Source of the DNA: Mya arenaria
Lineage: Eukaryota > Mollusca > Bivalvia > Myida > Myidae
Direction of reading: 5' to 3'
Assembly: GCF_026914265.1 (NCBI RefSeq)
Contig: NC_069133.1
Coordinates: forward strand, 6,073,985 to 6,137,984
Length of the DNA: 64,000 nucleotides
Part shown: piece after piece, positions 21,703 through 34,774 of the stretch
How positions within the stretch are numbered: position 1 is the stretch's first letter
Layout: each line of letters starts with the position of its first letter
The notes under the pieces: generated by a model
Seen by the model: the letters and a program-made list of their open reading frames with translations, nothing else
Told to the model about the DNA's origin: nothing
The model's database searches: none
Made by a program: the position numbers and the translations under genes

Positions 21703-24700
21703 ATGCTGAGCGGATTACTATTTTCTGGGCTGTTTGGTATATTTATTTCATACTTTCTCTCTCTAAATGAACCGAGCTGCTCAATAACGGTGACGCATTC
21801 GCTAATATCTGACAAACCACGTTTCATTTAATGATCATCTTCGTATCTCTCTCTATATACACATGTCCCAAATAGAACACACTAGAACATAACATATGTT
21901 ATTTTACGTAAACTTTACAGTTTTTGTGTTCTTTTGTGTGTTAAGTTTTCATATATCAACATTACAACTATTCTATGCAGCGAGCGACTAATATTATTGA
22001 CATATAAAGGATGAACTGAAAAAAGTACTATTGCAATTATCAAAGTTAGTACAAGTCGTTAGAATACCATTTGACTTTCGTATATGTCCCAAATAGGAAC
22101 ACGTTGATTTCTAATTGCTCACTTGATTGTTTACTTTTAATATTTGCTAAAATTAATCGTCAAATGATGAAAATAAGATTATTTTAATTTACGACTAAGA
22201 CTGTTTTAGATATTTTTGAAGGGGTCATAGGATACATAAGATCTGATTAGATTAAGGTATTACAGTTAATGTTTTGGTTCTTTTTTCTACTTAAATATTG
22301 CGTGAAATTACCTATTTATCAATTTTTCAGAACCATAAAAAGCTTATTTAAAATATTTGTTTCGACATCTATGTTATGTATTATGTTTCTCCTCGTAAAC
22401 CCCATTCCAACGATACCAGAATGGGGTAACCAGGCATCCAGTAGTCACATATATGTACCATGGTTATCGTAACAGTTCAGTAGTGCATGGAGCTTAGATA
22501 GGACATGAGATAACCCTTTTCTTTAAAACAATGGATTGTGACATTGGGACGCAAGGAAAACATTAACAACAACAACGACAACAACAAAAACAACAACAAC
22601 AAGATCAACAACAATAACAACAGCAGCAACAATAACAAAAACACAGCATCAACAACAACACAAGTGCATAAAATATATACGTAGAAAGGAAATGTCATAA
22701 CTGATGTCTACATAAAAAGTTGAACGCTTTGTTAATGTCAGCAGACCCATCTGGAGTTGAACTCTTTGTTAATGTCAGAAGACCCGTCTGGAGTTGAACT
22801 CTTTGTTAATGTCAGGAGACCCGTCAGGAGTTGAACGCTTTGTTAATGTCAGGAGACCCATCTGGAGTTGAACTCTTTGTTAATGTCAGAAGACCCGTCT
22901 GGAGTTGAACTCTTTGTTAATGTCAGGAGACCCGTCTGGAGTTGAACGCTTTGTTAATGTCAGAAGACCCGTCTGGAGTTGAACTCTTTGTTAATGTTAG
23001 GAGACCCGTCTGGAGTTGAACTCTTTGTTAATGTCAGGAGACCCATCTGGAGTTGAACTCTTTGTTAATGTCAGAAGACCCATCTGGAGTTGAACTCTTT
23101 GTCAATGTCAGAAGACCCATCTGGAGTTGAACTCTTTGTCAATGTCAGAAGACCCATCTGGAGTTGAACTCTTTGTCAATGTCAGAAGACCCATCTGGAG
23201 TTAAACGCTTTGTCAATGTCAGGAGACCCATCTGGAGTTGAACGCTTTGTCAATGTCAGAAGACCCATCTGGAGTTGAACTCTTTGTCAATGTCAGAAGA
23301 CCCATCTGGAGTTGAACTCTTTGTCAATGTCAGAAGACCCATCTGGAGTTGAACTCTTTGTCAGGAGACCCATCTGGAGTTGAACTCTTTGTTAATGTCA
23401 GGAGACCCAACTGGAGTTGAACGCTTTGTTAATGTCACGAGACCCATCTGGAGTTGAACGCTTTGTCAATGTCAGGAGACCCATCTGGAGTTGAACTCTT
23501 TGTTAATGTCAGGAGACCCGTCTGGAGTTGAACTCTTTGTTAATGTCAGGAGACCCATCTGGAGTTGAACGCTTTGTTAATGTCAGGAGACCCATCTGGA
23601 GTTGAACTCTTTGTTAATGTCAGGAGACCCATCTGGAGTTGAACTCTTTGTTAATGTCAGGAGACCCGTCTGGAGTTGAACTCTTTGTTAATGTCAGGAG
23701 ACCCGTCTGGAGTTGAACTCTTTGTTAATGTCAGGAGACCCATCTGGAGTTGAACTCTTTGTTAATGTCAGGAGACCCATCTGGAGTTGAACTCTTTGTT
23801 AATGTCAGGAGACCCATCTGGAGTTGAACTCTTTGTTAATGTCAGGAGACCCATCTGGAGTTGAACTCTTTGTTAATGTCAGGAGACCCATCTGGAGTTG
23901 AACTCTTTGTTAATGTTAGGAGACCCATCTGGAGTTGAACTTTTTGTTAATGTCAGAAGACCCATCTGGAGTTGAACTCTTTGTTAATGTCAGAAGACCC
24001 ATCTGGAGTTGAACTCTTTGTTAATGTCAGAAGACCCATCTGGAGTTGAACTCTTTGTTAATGTCAGAAGACCCATTTGGAGTTGAACTCTTTGTTAATG
24101 TCAGAAGACCCATCTGGAGTTGAACTCTTTGTTAATGTCAGAAGACCCATCTGGAGTTGAACTCTTTGTTAATGTCAGAAGACCCATCTGGAGTTGAACT
24201 CTTTGTTAATGTCAGGAGACCCATCTGGAGTTGAACGCTTTGTTAATGTCAGGAGACCCATCTGGAGTTGAACTCTTTGTTAATGTCAGGACACCCATCT
24301 GGAGTTGAACTCTTTGTTAATGTCAGGACACCCATCTGGAGTTGAACTCTTTGTTAATGTCAGCAGACCCATCTGGAGTTGAACGCTTTGTTAATGTCAG
24401 GAGACCCATCTGGAGTTAAACTCTTTGTTAATGTCAGGGGACCCATCTGGAGTTGAACTCTGTTAATGTCAGGTGACCCATCTGGAGTTGAACGCTTTGT
24501 TAATGTCAGGGGGCCCATCTGGAGTTGAACGCTTTGTCAATGTCAGGGGACCCATCTGGAGTTGAACTCTGTTAATGTCAGGGGACCCATCTGGAGTTGA
24601 ACTCTTTGTTAATGTCAGGAGACCCATCTGGAGTTGAACTCATTCTAAGGCACAACCTTATCTACGACCGCATTGAACTATTACATAATAATTAGTAACA

Positions 24701-27700
24701 ATTCTTCAGTTTGCGATGTTTTTGACCTACGCTTGTAGATAGGGCGGCATCACAATCCTTTGTTCTTAATTATCAAGTTTTAATTAAATCAACATAATAA
24801 ACCGGACAAGACAGAAATACAGAATCACAGACGAACATAACATTCAAGAAGACCGAGTCGAGCCATGAAACTATTAATTCTGTACGTGCTAAGGCAATCA
24901 AACAATAATCGTTTATGCCTCAGTCACATTTGCCACGGCGACCGTAGGGTCTGTAATATATACGGCCAATCGCAGTTATATGGCTGCCGCCGCATTTATA
25001 TACCGAAGCAGTCACAATTGTAAGGGGTGCCGCACCGCAAATTTTGAAGTTGTGGAGACTAAAAATCTGCGGCTGCGTATCTGTGAAGTAATGGCACACG
25101 GTCGCCTTAGGGCGTCTCCGTGGCAACCGTAGAATTTCGACGAAAATATCAAAGGCAATGAAACTATGATTATTTTAGCTCGGTGCTCATGCTGTCGATC
25201 AAACTATGCTCGTTTTATCTCCTTTCTAAAGCAATCACACTATGATCATTTCAGCTCTGCGATAAGGCCATCATTTTCATACATCCTAGGTTTGATAATG
25301 ATCAATCTGTGGTACGCATACTTAGAATTATCACTATGATGTTCGAAAATGTAAGGCCATCAAAACATGACCTGTTCATCGATGGTTTAATGCAATCAAA
25401 GTATAACCTTTTTAGCGCTGTTGGGTGCCTCTTGTGTTCCAAGCCACATTAAGCTCGGGTATGGCACTGTGCGTGTAACAACAGTCGACAGACAGTATCA
25501 GCTAGGCGATATCTTCTACAGGGACTGTGCAGGTAAATTATTTCATCAAATACGTGATAAGAAAGTTATTTGTTTGTATGGCCTTTTCACAATTGCTCAA
25601 CCCTTTTCATGTACAATGTTAATTCCAGTTTCACTTAGTACTAAAAAGCATTGGGTTTATTGTTTGCTGGAATATTCAGGTACTATAGACATCTATCTAA
25701 GCCGTTTATAAAGTATTCAATGTGGATATTTACGACAACCTGAAGGCAATTCTGCTTAAATTGGTTGCTATATTCTGATTCTAGCGCCTGCGGACCGCGA
25801 GCACATCGGTTGGTGCCCGGATCCCCATGACCTTGACCCCAAGATACGGATAAACTTCCCGGAAGTTACCGCCCTCAGTGCCATAGTGTTCCAGACCACT
25901 TACACCGCCTGTGACAGACCGACTGACTACAACCGTAAGGCTTTCCTGGAAACGTTTGACCTCCACTACCTACTTCCGGGGGACAACCAGGAATCCTGGG
26001 TTCTGTTTGAAGAGGTGAAATATCTCACATTTTTCTCAAATTATAATAGCTTTCCAATCAATGGTATAATTTGTCGTAATCACAACGAATTTAACAAGAA
26101 CCATATCGGTGCATTTAATAGCATGTTTATTAAACTTCGCTTTATATGGCGTTTCAACGCATACACTGTGGCGGGTCCGTGGTCTAGTGGTAACACACTT
26201 GACTATCAATCCAGGGGTCGCAGGTTCGATTCCCCGTCTCATCACTAAACAATACTCATCGTCTTCCGGGAGGGACGTTAAATGGGGGTTCCGTGTGACA
26301 GTGCTTTACACTGGTGCACGTTAAAGAACCAGGGTAGCTCTAACCAGGGTTACATTCTGTCTCTGCACTATGCTCCAAAAACCTAAAATGACTAACAATC
26401 TAAACGGAGCAGTAGCCGAATGGGCAAGGCCCGAGTGCGAGTATAAATAAGCTTACACACCACCACTCTGATACATTGTTATCAAACTTCTCTGGCATTC
26501 AGGGCATGTCGGCGTTGGACGGCCACTCGGCGGAGAAGACAGTGACGTTTGATCGCCCCATTACGACCCAAGTCCTCAGGATCACACCGAAAACACAAAA
26601 CGTCTACCCGTGCTTCAGAGTCAAGTTCATAGGCTGTAATGCCGAAAGTAAGAGAATTGGGAAACAGCTGGCTACATATCAAATGTGATTTCCAACGAAA
26701 GGATATGATACACAGTATAATATTATTTTTAAAATAAAAAAAAGGTTTCGATATATATGGAAACGGAGATTCTTCAAGTGTTCCCAGTTTCCACTGCAGG
26801 AACGTGACTAAACTGCATGCCTCAACAGGCCTATAACAAAAGCATGTAGCAATAAGTCAGCCTTAATCGATTCTATTATCAATAGCGTTACACCTTCAGG
26901 CTAAATAAAACATTTTGTGTCAAAAAATATGTTTTATTTCTTTTCTTTTCCGAATTCTTATTTCTTAATGTCTTATTTTATGTAATATGATATCTTAGTT
27001 TACCTTCTGATGCTGCCTTACAATAAGACGCGCACACTTCAATGTTTGCTCCAATGGAACGTGCTGCATGCTACGTCCGAAATGGCTTCCATTTCAGGTC
27101 TTTGTCCCTCTGAGTGGTGTCTTAATGGCGGGAAGTGTGCGGGTGAGAACTACTGCACGTGCGCTGAAGGTTTCCTTGGCAACCGTTGTAACCAAACAGG
27201 TAAATATTCAACTTACACGAACATATTTAGAAGCTTTTAAACATTTCAGTAGAAAAAACACCTTTGATATATGTTATCATGTTTTTATGAGAACACCCCC
27301 CCCCCCCCCCTAAAACAAACAAAAACAACAGAAAAACACCAAAAAAACCCCACAACAACAATGCCTCACTGTATGCTTAATGAAAGCGTAAGGGTTTACA
27401 TTGCTGTAACCAGTCAATGTCAAACAGACACTAAAACCAAAACAAACACAATCACAGGCAATTCATAAAGACTCCTAGGAGCTAACTCGCTCCTATGGGT
27501 GGTTTTAGGTAATAGTAGTGTACTTCTGAAAACCTCACCTGAGTACAAATACACAGATACAAGATACACAGTTAGAACACATTAGGTAAACTCTTAATGA
27601 TTAAGATGGGCTGAGCAAGTGAAGCAAGTCATTTTCAATCATTACGAGTTTTCCCCTATCTTAAATGTATTATATTGTAACCTGTATTCAGCAGGCGGGG

Positions 27701-30700
27701 AACCAATTGATGACGTCATGTCTGTTCAGTTCTTAGCAATTGAACGTTGATCGTTTTTGAATCGTTCGCTCGGAATAAACCCGGAAAGATCTAGTTTAAG
27801 TATTCACGTGTAGAGTACAAACATTGTGGGGCCTCGAGCTGCATCGTACAGCCTCTTGTCCGCCAAATGTTTAGTCAAGATAAACAGACAGACGTACAGT
27901 TGTTCGGTCTCGTTCAATATCGCCCTTTATGACCCGATTTTCTTTGTAAACAATGAACAAGAAACATAATACATTCTGTTTTGTTTCCTTTTCAGTGGAA
28001 AACATGTAGGCGTACTGAGCCGTTTTACATGATTTGAATTGCAATAAATAATTCAAATTTACGTGTGTGTTATTAAAACGTGGTTCTTTCAGTCTGAGAA
28101 TCACATTTGATCAAATATGTTTAACTGTTATTACTTTATTCGGAGGTATTTCTTAAAATTAAAAACTGCATTTACGGAAAATATAATGGTGATGAATTAG
28201 AAGTCTAGTCCAGTTGAGCGACTCATTAACAGAGCTGTCCAAAACAAATATAAACCAACAATACCCTTCGTTCATCAACCAGATGGCCGTTTTGGGCAGG
28301 TCACAGCATTACAGGAAGGACTAACTTAGTCCTTAACATATATAAATCTTACCTTTATATTGACAGCCAAATAGTGTGCATCTAAATAAGAATGTTTTTA
28401 TAGTTTTACCTCACGTTATGTTCATCCTAAACCATTACTGTTGAATATCAGGATGTGAAAGCGAAAAGGTTCTATCTTCTTTATTAAATGTCACTTAAAT
28501 CATGTTTGCTCACCCCTCGAATTATGGTAACCTCGGATGAAACTGAAGCATGCTCTTAAAAGCCTGATAGAGCTGAAAAGGAATTGAAACGGGCATACAC
28601 GTTACATGAAGGGTCACGAGAGTGTCCATACATTAAAATAATGCTCACGATCACCTTGCCATAACATTTGTTAACGTTTTGTCTCTCGGAGTTCTACCAT
28701 TTTCATTTCAGCCGCTATGTTTACTTCTTGCTTATCTGAACTCATTGATTACGCTGTTTTGCTTTTATTGCCAGTGGAAGACTTGGACCAGTACGACTAC
28801 GACTTTAAAGAAATCACAAATGGTGAGCTGATTACGCCTGACGCCGTATTCTCCGTCGTTGGTGACGTCACGTTGGAAACGGCATCAAGGAAACGTCGTG
28901 ATGGTCACGGTCATGGACACAGTCATGGACACTCATGTCACTTCCATAGTCACCACGGTCACCACAGTTACTGCCAGTACAGCCACCAGAACCATCACGG
29001 CAGCCACAGCAGTCACAACTCACACAACCAAGGCACAAGCAGCGGAAGTAGCAGCGGAGGAAATAGTGGCAGCGGTGGTGGTCATTGTATGAACAATCTG
29101 AACCAACACCACCATGGCTTCACAACGTCAATGAACGTCCACTTCCACCACAACCACCAAGGCCACTGCCATCTTTTCTCGAGCGGTGGCAACTTCCCGG
29201 GTTACCAGGGAACGTCACTAAGCTACAACACCAACCAACATAAACTCGAGTTCCACGTTAGCACTAATACGCATAAATGGTCGGTCAACGTGCATATTAA
29301 CCTACAGTTACATGTCACACACTCCATCTCTGTCTCCTGGCATCCCCATACCGGCGCCTCTGTAACGGTCAATAATCAGCACAAAGGTTCCTGCGCATGC
29401 GCACAACCCCATTCATCACCCGCCAATAAAGTTATGGAGCTGCTGATAGGGGGCGGGAATGTGAAATATGCTCTCGACACCTTAGTGAACATGTCCATAA
29501 GTGGCCTGAACATATTCGCTGCCCCTGCTTCACAGCTCCATAAGGCTGGCGTCCAAGGTAACGAGAACCATTATTAATGTGTTATTTGACTAGGCAATGA
29601 CTGAACGTGTCCCACTTATACTTCTTGACCAAGGGATATAACTTGTCAGTAACTAGAATGATATTAAACGTACATGCTGTCATAACGGTTACCTTTACAG
29701 CAGGATGATAAAGGAAAATGCAGTAATCGCCATCTCATTTAACTTCACGCAAAATGCAAAATTGATAATCTGAACACGTATTCAACTGCAAAATTTACAT
29801 AGGGATTTAAAACGTTTTTTTTTATTTAGCTCCTTTCACCCCGCCTTCCCTGTCCACCGCCTCTCCAATGACTACCACTACAACATCAACAACTTCTACA
29901 ACGCCTACAACCACCACAACAACTACCACTACCACCACAACTACCCCAGCGCCAGTCACCGCCACCACCGTTAACAAAACCCCACAGACCACAACCGCCG
30001 CCACCACACCCACGTCTACCTCAACAACAACAACCACGACAACAACGCGTAAGTTAAGCTATTAAGCTTATTATTTTTTTACGAAAAACACCAGATAATC
30101 TTTACAAAGTTTGAATCAGTTCTTCGACCCACTTACTAAAACAATTCTAGTAGAATTATGTATGACATCTTGTATTAAACATAAGCATTTTACAATAATT
30201 TCTGAACTCTTTCACGTCTTATCATTTTCACGCAAAGTAGCTATGGTTACCGAATATTCTTTAAAACTGAAACATAAAAGTTTTTAAATATTATTAATTC
30301 TCGTCTTATTCTTTATTATACAAGCATGTAACACACTTATAACCGTTCATCTATAAACAGATGTCTTTCGGAAACGTCTTCGCGTTGTTAAAAATAAAGC
30401 TCACTAATTATGACAAACGTTCTAATACCTGATCAATTCGTTAGCATTTTTGTTTTACGTTGACCTTTGAACTATGTGTGGCTTGTATATCACATGGCTC
30501 AATGTGGATGGCATTTGCTGAAAGCTGTTATGAAAATTCCGATATGCATAGCGCAGTTTCAGTAATAATACCTAATACCTGGTACATTCAACGCACAAAA
30601 TGTGTGCATCACATTGATATGGGGTATGTGAGTTTCATTGCTGGTCGCCAAGCTGGCCAGGTGGGTTTCCTCCGGGTACTCCACGGTCAATCACATTATA

Positions 30701-33368
30701 AAACCACATACACTCTCGAGTAGGGTTACTAAACTTAACCATACACTCGTGCAAATATAATTTACAATACAGTTGAATACACACTTTTGTATTGTGTCTC
30801 ACAATCATTGTAATAACGATATAAATAGATGTTTATGCTTCGAAAGTCCAAAATGTTTATTGATTGGTCAAAATGTATTCAATAATAACTACTTACCAAT
30901 CAAATCGTTTTGATGAGTCTGTTAGCCAAAAGATAACATGTGAACATGTGGACAACTTATCAAAGTTTTATGCAATTGAATGCGGATCATTACAGCCATC
31001 CATGGGCCAACATGTTTCACATACACCAACGAGAAGACGATCGGAGCGGTACAAACCCACACCCGATGTGCTGCAGGCGAGGTAAGACACTGTTGCATCT
31101 TCATTATTTCAACCGTTGATGGCTAATTGGCCGATTAACGCATAAACAGCTATTTTAAGCGCGGTCGGCAACCCTGGGTCAGTTTGTTTGGACATTTTAA
31201 CCCACGGTTTGCCAGCAACCAATGGTACCAAATGCTTACTTCATATATTGTATTTAACTCGTTTTTCAAACATCATATCAGCTACGTATAAAATATGGAG
31301 TAAGTTGAAGTGATTGTCGTGGTTTAATGGTATACATACAAACCAGGACCCCGGTAAAACTCTTGTATCTCTTATTGTTCCATGGTCAGCATTTGACCGC
31401 TCCGAATATGTATTAATGAAAATGTTTAAATGCATGTGTACTCTGTCTTTCTTGATTTCTGTATGTTTCTCGTTAGGACTAAGGCAAGTTTGGCTGCTAT
31501 AATTGTCCCTTGTAAGTTCAAATGCATTACTAAGTACACAAAAAAAAAACATGAACTAAACATACAGTGGCTAAGATATACATATTTTAATGGTTACCTT
31601 GACAAATGTACGGAGTTATGCAGCGTCTGCAATCAAGTTAACGTCAATAGTAAACACACACACACGATGTATCAGCATATAGCGATACAGTTTTAGGGTG
31701 TTAATGTGATTTTAAATAAGTAATTTTAATACACACACATATTGATATAGATTAAAAACTATCTGTCATGAAAATATAACTTTATATTTCGTCTAACTCG
31801 TTAAAGCTGCACGCTCACACATTGACTGTTTTGACCTCTTTTATTATTTTTTACCTAGAATGAGCCATATTTTGCGTGAATGTCTGGTAACCAGTGACAT
31901 AAGAAGGCAGACTAAAGATTGGATCAAATTGTTTCCTATTATGGTCGAAAATTGATGTTCAAGATTACAAGCGTTACTAACGCTTGTACAATATTGGAAT
32001 TTTCGGCCGTTTTTCCAACAATTAAAATATGTTCTATTGTGAGTAATCTTATATGACTGAATTGAAGGCGTTGATGCAAAACTCAGCTGATTCTGAGACA
32101 AGATTAAAAAAAAAATGTCAAAAATGTCAATCTGTGAGGGTGCAGCTTTAAGGTTTGTGAAAAGTTATGACATCGTTTAGTTTCCCTGCCGTTGGTTATG
32201 ATGTAATACATTATGTCACGATTTACGGCATCATTTGATAGGATTTGTTTTATTTCATAACATTTGAATGCTAGTTGTAGTATGGATATGAATAAACATT
32301 TGCGAAATACCAGCATTCCTGTATACTTATTGTCACTCGGAATTCACTTCGGACTGAGTCGGTTTACGTCAGTTTGCTTAATGATTTGTTCATTTCTATT
32401 TCAGGTCTGCTCTTTGTTTAAAGAAGTCCAAGGCCAAGGCTACACCGCTAAGTGCTTGGAAAAGAATGTAAGTATATACACATCTGTTTTTATACAAAGC
32501 AAAGATATGTTAGTATATCAACTCCTTTTTGATTTAAGTACTCCAGAATGTAAATAGAAAATAATCTAGAACGTAATCTCCAAAATGTCATGCAGTTTCT
32601 ATAGCAAATGTAGCTATAATTTGAAGAATGTTTACCAAATTTACCTAGTCTTTTATTGGAATTGTTGCCATTTAAATAATTTGCAACTATTGGCTTTTGG
32701 TGGTTATATTTCACAACTAAACCTTACTTCAAATTACACTAAAACTGAAAAAAGTTTTAAAGTGTAAACAATAAAACATTAATATGACAATTTTAAAAAA
32801 GCGGTAATTAGTAGTACAGCTACAGTATATAGTTTTCTTATAACTCATCAACCACTATAATACATTGCATAATACTGATAACATTTTGTCACCTCATTCA
32901 GCTGTGCGATACAGGAAAGAGGCTTGCTTCCGGTGCCTGCTGGGAATGTTGCGATAGCTACCTCTGCAACGACCACTGCTCTGGTAAGGAAGTCACTACA
33001 AAATTGACCATTGCTTGTGTTTCTTGGTCAATAAGTATAGCGTTTGTGTGTCAGTCACTACATAGTTTATATATACCATTTGGAGATCCTGTGAGTGAAT
33101 CTCTTAATCGTTAACCTGTGCAAAGACACAGCTTTCGCTGGTACTCAAAATACAACTGATACTAGTTCCGACATAAAATTCCATGAAATGTAAACTTTAT
33201 GGCTTCCGGTTCATAACCATTCATATCGTTATTTCACACATAGCTTCTTCATCTGCAACGTGTCAAGACAAGCCAACGTGTCAGACCATTATGGCGACCG
33301 GATATGACGTATGCACTGATACCAAGATGGCGGTCGACCTTTGTAGCAAAACATGCAAAATCTGTTAA
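21703..33368 (+). CDS. Secreted mosaic protein: discoidin-EGF-His/LamG-Thr-Ly6-ShKT
   Basis: Eleven exons, 21703-21736, 25416-25532, 25785-26014, 26503-26647, 27098-27199, 28775-29557, 29830-30048, 30996-31081, 32405-32467, 32902-32983 and 33244-33368, join in phase to 661 residues. Exons 1 and 2 together build the signal peptide MLSGLLFSGLFALLGAS. Residues 18-175 form a discoidin (F5/8C)-like domain ending FRVKFIGC. Residues 176-209 are a six-cysteine EGF. A furin-like RKRR follows at 248-251. Residues 252-470 hold about 38 histidines and, in their second half, a LamG/concanavalin-like pattern. Residues 471-543 are almost all Thr/Pro, a mucin-like linker. Residues 544-620 carry ten cysteines ending ECCDSYLCN, a Ly6/three-finger signature. 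The last 40 are a ShKT domain. AATAAA lies at 33465-33470. An extracellular adhesion or matrix role is likely, perhaps with metal binding. The exon 1 donor GTATAT is weak, but phase and signal fit exactly. Confidence 0.85.
22563..22660. repeat. AAC-rich microsatellite
   Basis: An interrupted (AAC)n tract just before the 37-bp minisatellite, inside intron 1 of the mosaic gene. Confidence 0.9.
22718..24646. repeat. 37-bp minisatellite, ~52 copies
   Basis: A tandem array with unit GTTGAACTCTTTGTTAATGT plus CAGGAGACCCATCTGGA. Variants include CTC/CGC, TTAA/TCAA, AGGAG/AGAAG and CATC/CGTC. Blocks of the same variant lie next to each other, for instance TCAA types around 23.1-23.35 kb, as expected from local unit duplication. 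A few units are shortened near 23.35 and 24.45-24.58 kb. The array lies inside intron 1 of the mosaic gene. No spacers, so not CRISPR. Confidence 0.97.
24890..25415. repeat. Degenerate repeats before exon 2
   Basis: A decayed motif of the form GGCAATCAAACTATGATC followed by TTTTAGCTC recurs at about 24893, 25152, 25195, 25231, 25352 and 25391. The span 24918-25132 is more GC-rich and has partly inverted ends (TTGCCACGG near both edges). The acceptor of exon 2 of the mosaic gene (TTTTTAG at 25409-25415) lies in the last repeat unit. Confidence 0.5.
26171..26400 (+). mobile_element. tRNA-derived SINE
   Basis: A tRNA-like head with A box TGGTCTAGTGGTAACAC and B box AGGTTCGATTCC is followed by a conserved-looking core with GGGACGTTAAAT and CTGGTGCACGTTAAAGAACC. 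Cores of this kind are shared among SINEs of distantly related animals. I do not assign the core family. It lies in intron 3 of the mosaic gene. A short tRNA-like scrap (AGTAGCCGAATGGGCAAGGC) follows at about 26410. Confidence 0.75.
31805..32147. mobile_element. Palindromic TTAA-flanked element
   Basis: The two ends AGCTGCACGCTCACACATTG and its near complement (GTGAGGGTGCAGCT) are bounded by TTAA at 31801-31804 and 32148-32151. The whole element is a long imperfect palindrome centred near AGCGTTACTAACGCT. This is a type common in bivalve genomes, with piggyBac-like target choice. It sits in intron 8 of the mosaic gene. Confidence 0.75.
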
Positions 33369-34219
33369 ATGTGTCTACCGTCTAGATGGATGCTTTTCGC
33401 TGATATTAATTGAATTTTACAAGTATTTAATTTGGAATTTGGAAACCGTTTTTCTGAAATATTAAATAAAACAAATATAAATCTTGCGCTTTGTTTTTAT
33501 CCATACACTATTGAAAGCGTGTGTATATCCTACATGCTAATATTTTATGAAATTCTTAATTCATTTTGTAAACCTTTTTTAAAAGAAGTCAGCGGTATAT
33601 GAACGGCTTTAGATACAACGAAAAACATTCTATACGCATGAAAACTCCCATCACTGAATTGCAAGTTTGAGAACAAGTAAACGAATACTTAAGATTTATT
33701 CTGTAATGTATCCAATATATGACGATATTAATACAATATACACACTTTACCTTAATGACAAAGTACAAGAGTTTATCTGTCACATTGGATAATTCAAACA
33801 ACATAAAATACTACAAAACTTCTTGATGATTTGTGGTGCCGAGTAACAAACATTGTTTGTGGTTAATTAACCAAAATGCCTATTTAAACGTATGGTATAT
33901 CTCGTATTAAACTGCACATCAAATGCTGCATTCCTTAAATATATGCATTTCATTATAGATTGTTATTTCCCCCACATTGTTTGCATTCCTTTTGATGATT
34001 GTCAAAATGTGCTGTATTCCGAATGCATTGTTTCAGACAAATAAATATATATAATCTTAAAATAATGAATAATACGGGAAAAATATTGGGTGCTAGATTG
34101 CAAACTTTGATAACATAAAGAATGTCAAAATAATTATACAAAGTTGCATTATTGATTAAATACAATATGTCATTGAGAAAGATGTTGAAGACTAGAGGCC
34201 CTAATATAGATCCTTATCA

Positions 34220-34750
34220 TCAGGCTTTTGGCACGCCTTTTAGGATGAAGTCCCACTCACTGTTGATTTGACCAAGTTTGACACGTTGTCTTCTGTTTGT
34301 CAGATAGCTGTGCATAAGTTCACATGCTGGGGCTGAGAGACCATATGCATTAAGTTTGTCTAAAATGAGATCATGGGACAGGCAGTCGAATGCTTTTGAG
34401 ATGTCCAATAGAACTGCACCTTCATGTTTGTTTTCATCAAGGTTTTTTTTCAAATCTTCCACCAGCCTTAACAGGGTAGTTTGACATTCAAATGATGTTA
34501 TGAAATCTACCAGAAAAGGACGAAAAATGTTATCAAAATGACTAATCAGTTTCTCACTTATGACCCGTTCATGTATTTTGACATTGATGGTAAAATACAG
34601 ACTATAGTTCTTTTCAATAAAGGGGTCATCTTTCTTGAGCATAGGGGTAACTTGTGGTAGCTCAAGACTGTTTGGAAATGATCCATGGCGTATGATTTCA
34701 TTGGCCATGTTTCTGATGGGAACTTTTAAAGCATCCTTGCCAGCAATAAT
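34220..34750 (-). mobile_element. LINE reverse transcriptase fragment
   Basis: About 177 open codons match the fingers-palm part of a non-LTR reverse transcriptase: LPQVTPMLKKDDP, then FECQTTLLRLVEDL, the palm motif LLDISKAFDCLSHDLIL, LTNRRQRVKLG and the start of the GVPQGS motif, here GVPKA followed by a stop. It is truncated at both ends: no endonuclease and no catalytic YADD segment. Clade not assigned (CR1/Jockey-like pattern). Confidence 0.85.
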
Positions 34751-34774
34751 TATCCAACTCCCACAGATAACGAT

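Noticed and set aside
21703-21831. Stand-alone 42-residue membrane peptide
   Set aside because: A donor after the eleventh codon joins it in phase to 25416 and completes a signal peptide, which is more economical.
22718-24646. Possible CRISPR-like array
   Set aside because: The units are head-to-tail with no unique spacers, and the host is a eukaryote. It is a minisatellite.
30460-30723. Open frame with LCVACIS considered as the first Ly6 exon of the mosaic gene
   Set aside because: Its only plausible acceptor gives the wrong phase. The exon at 30996-31081 fits phase at both ends and supplies the expected cysteines.
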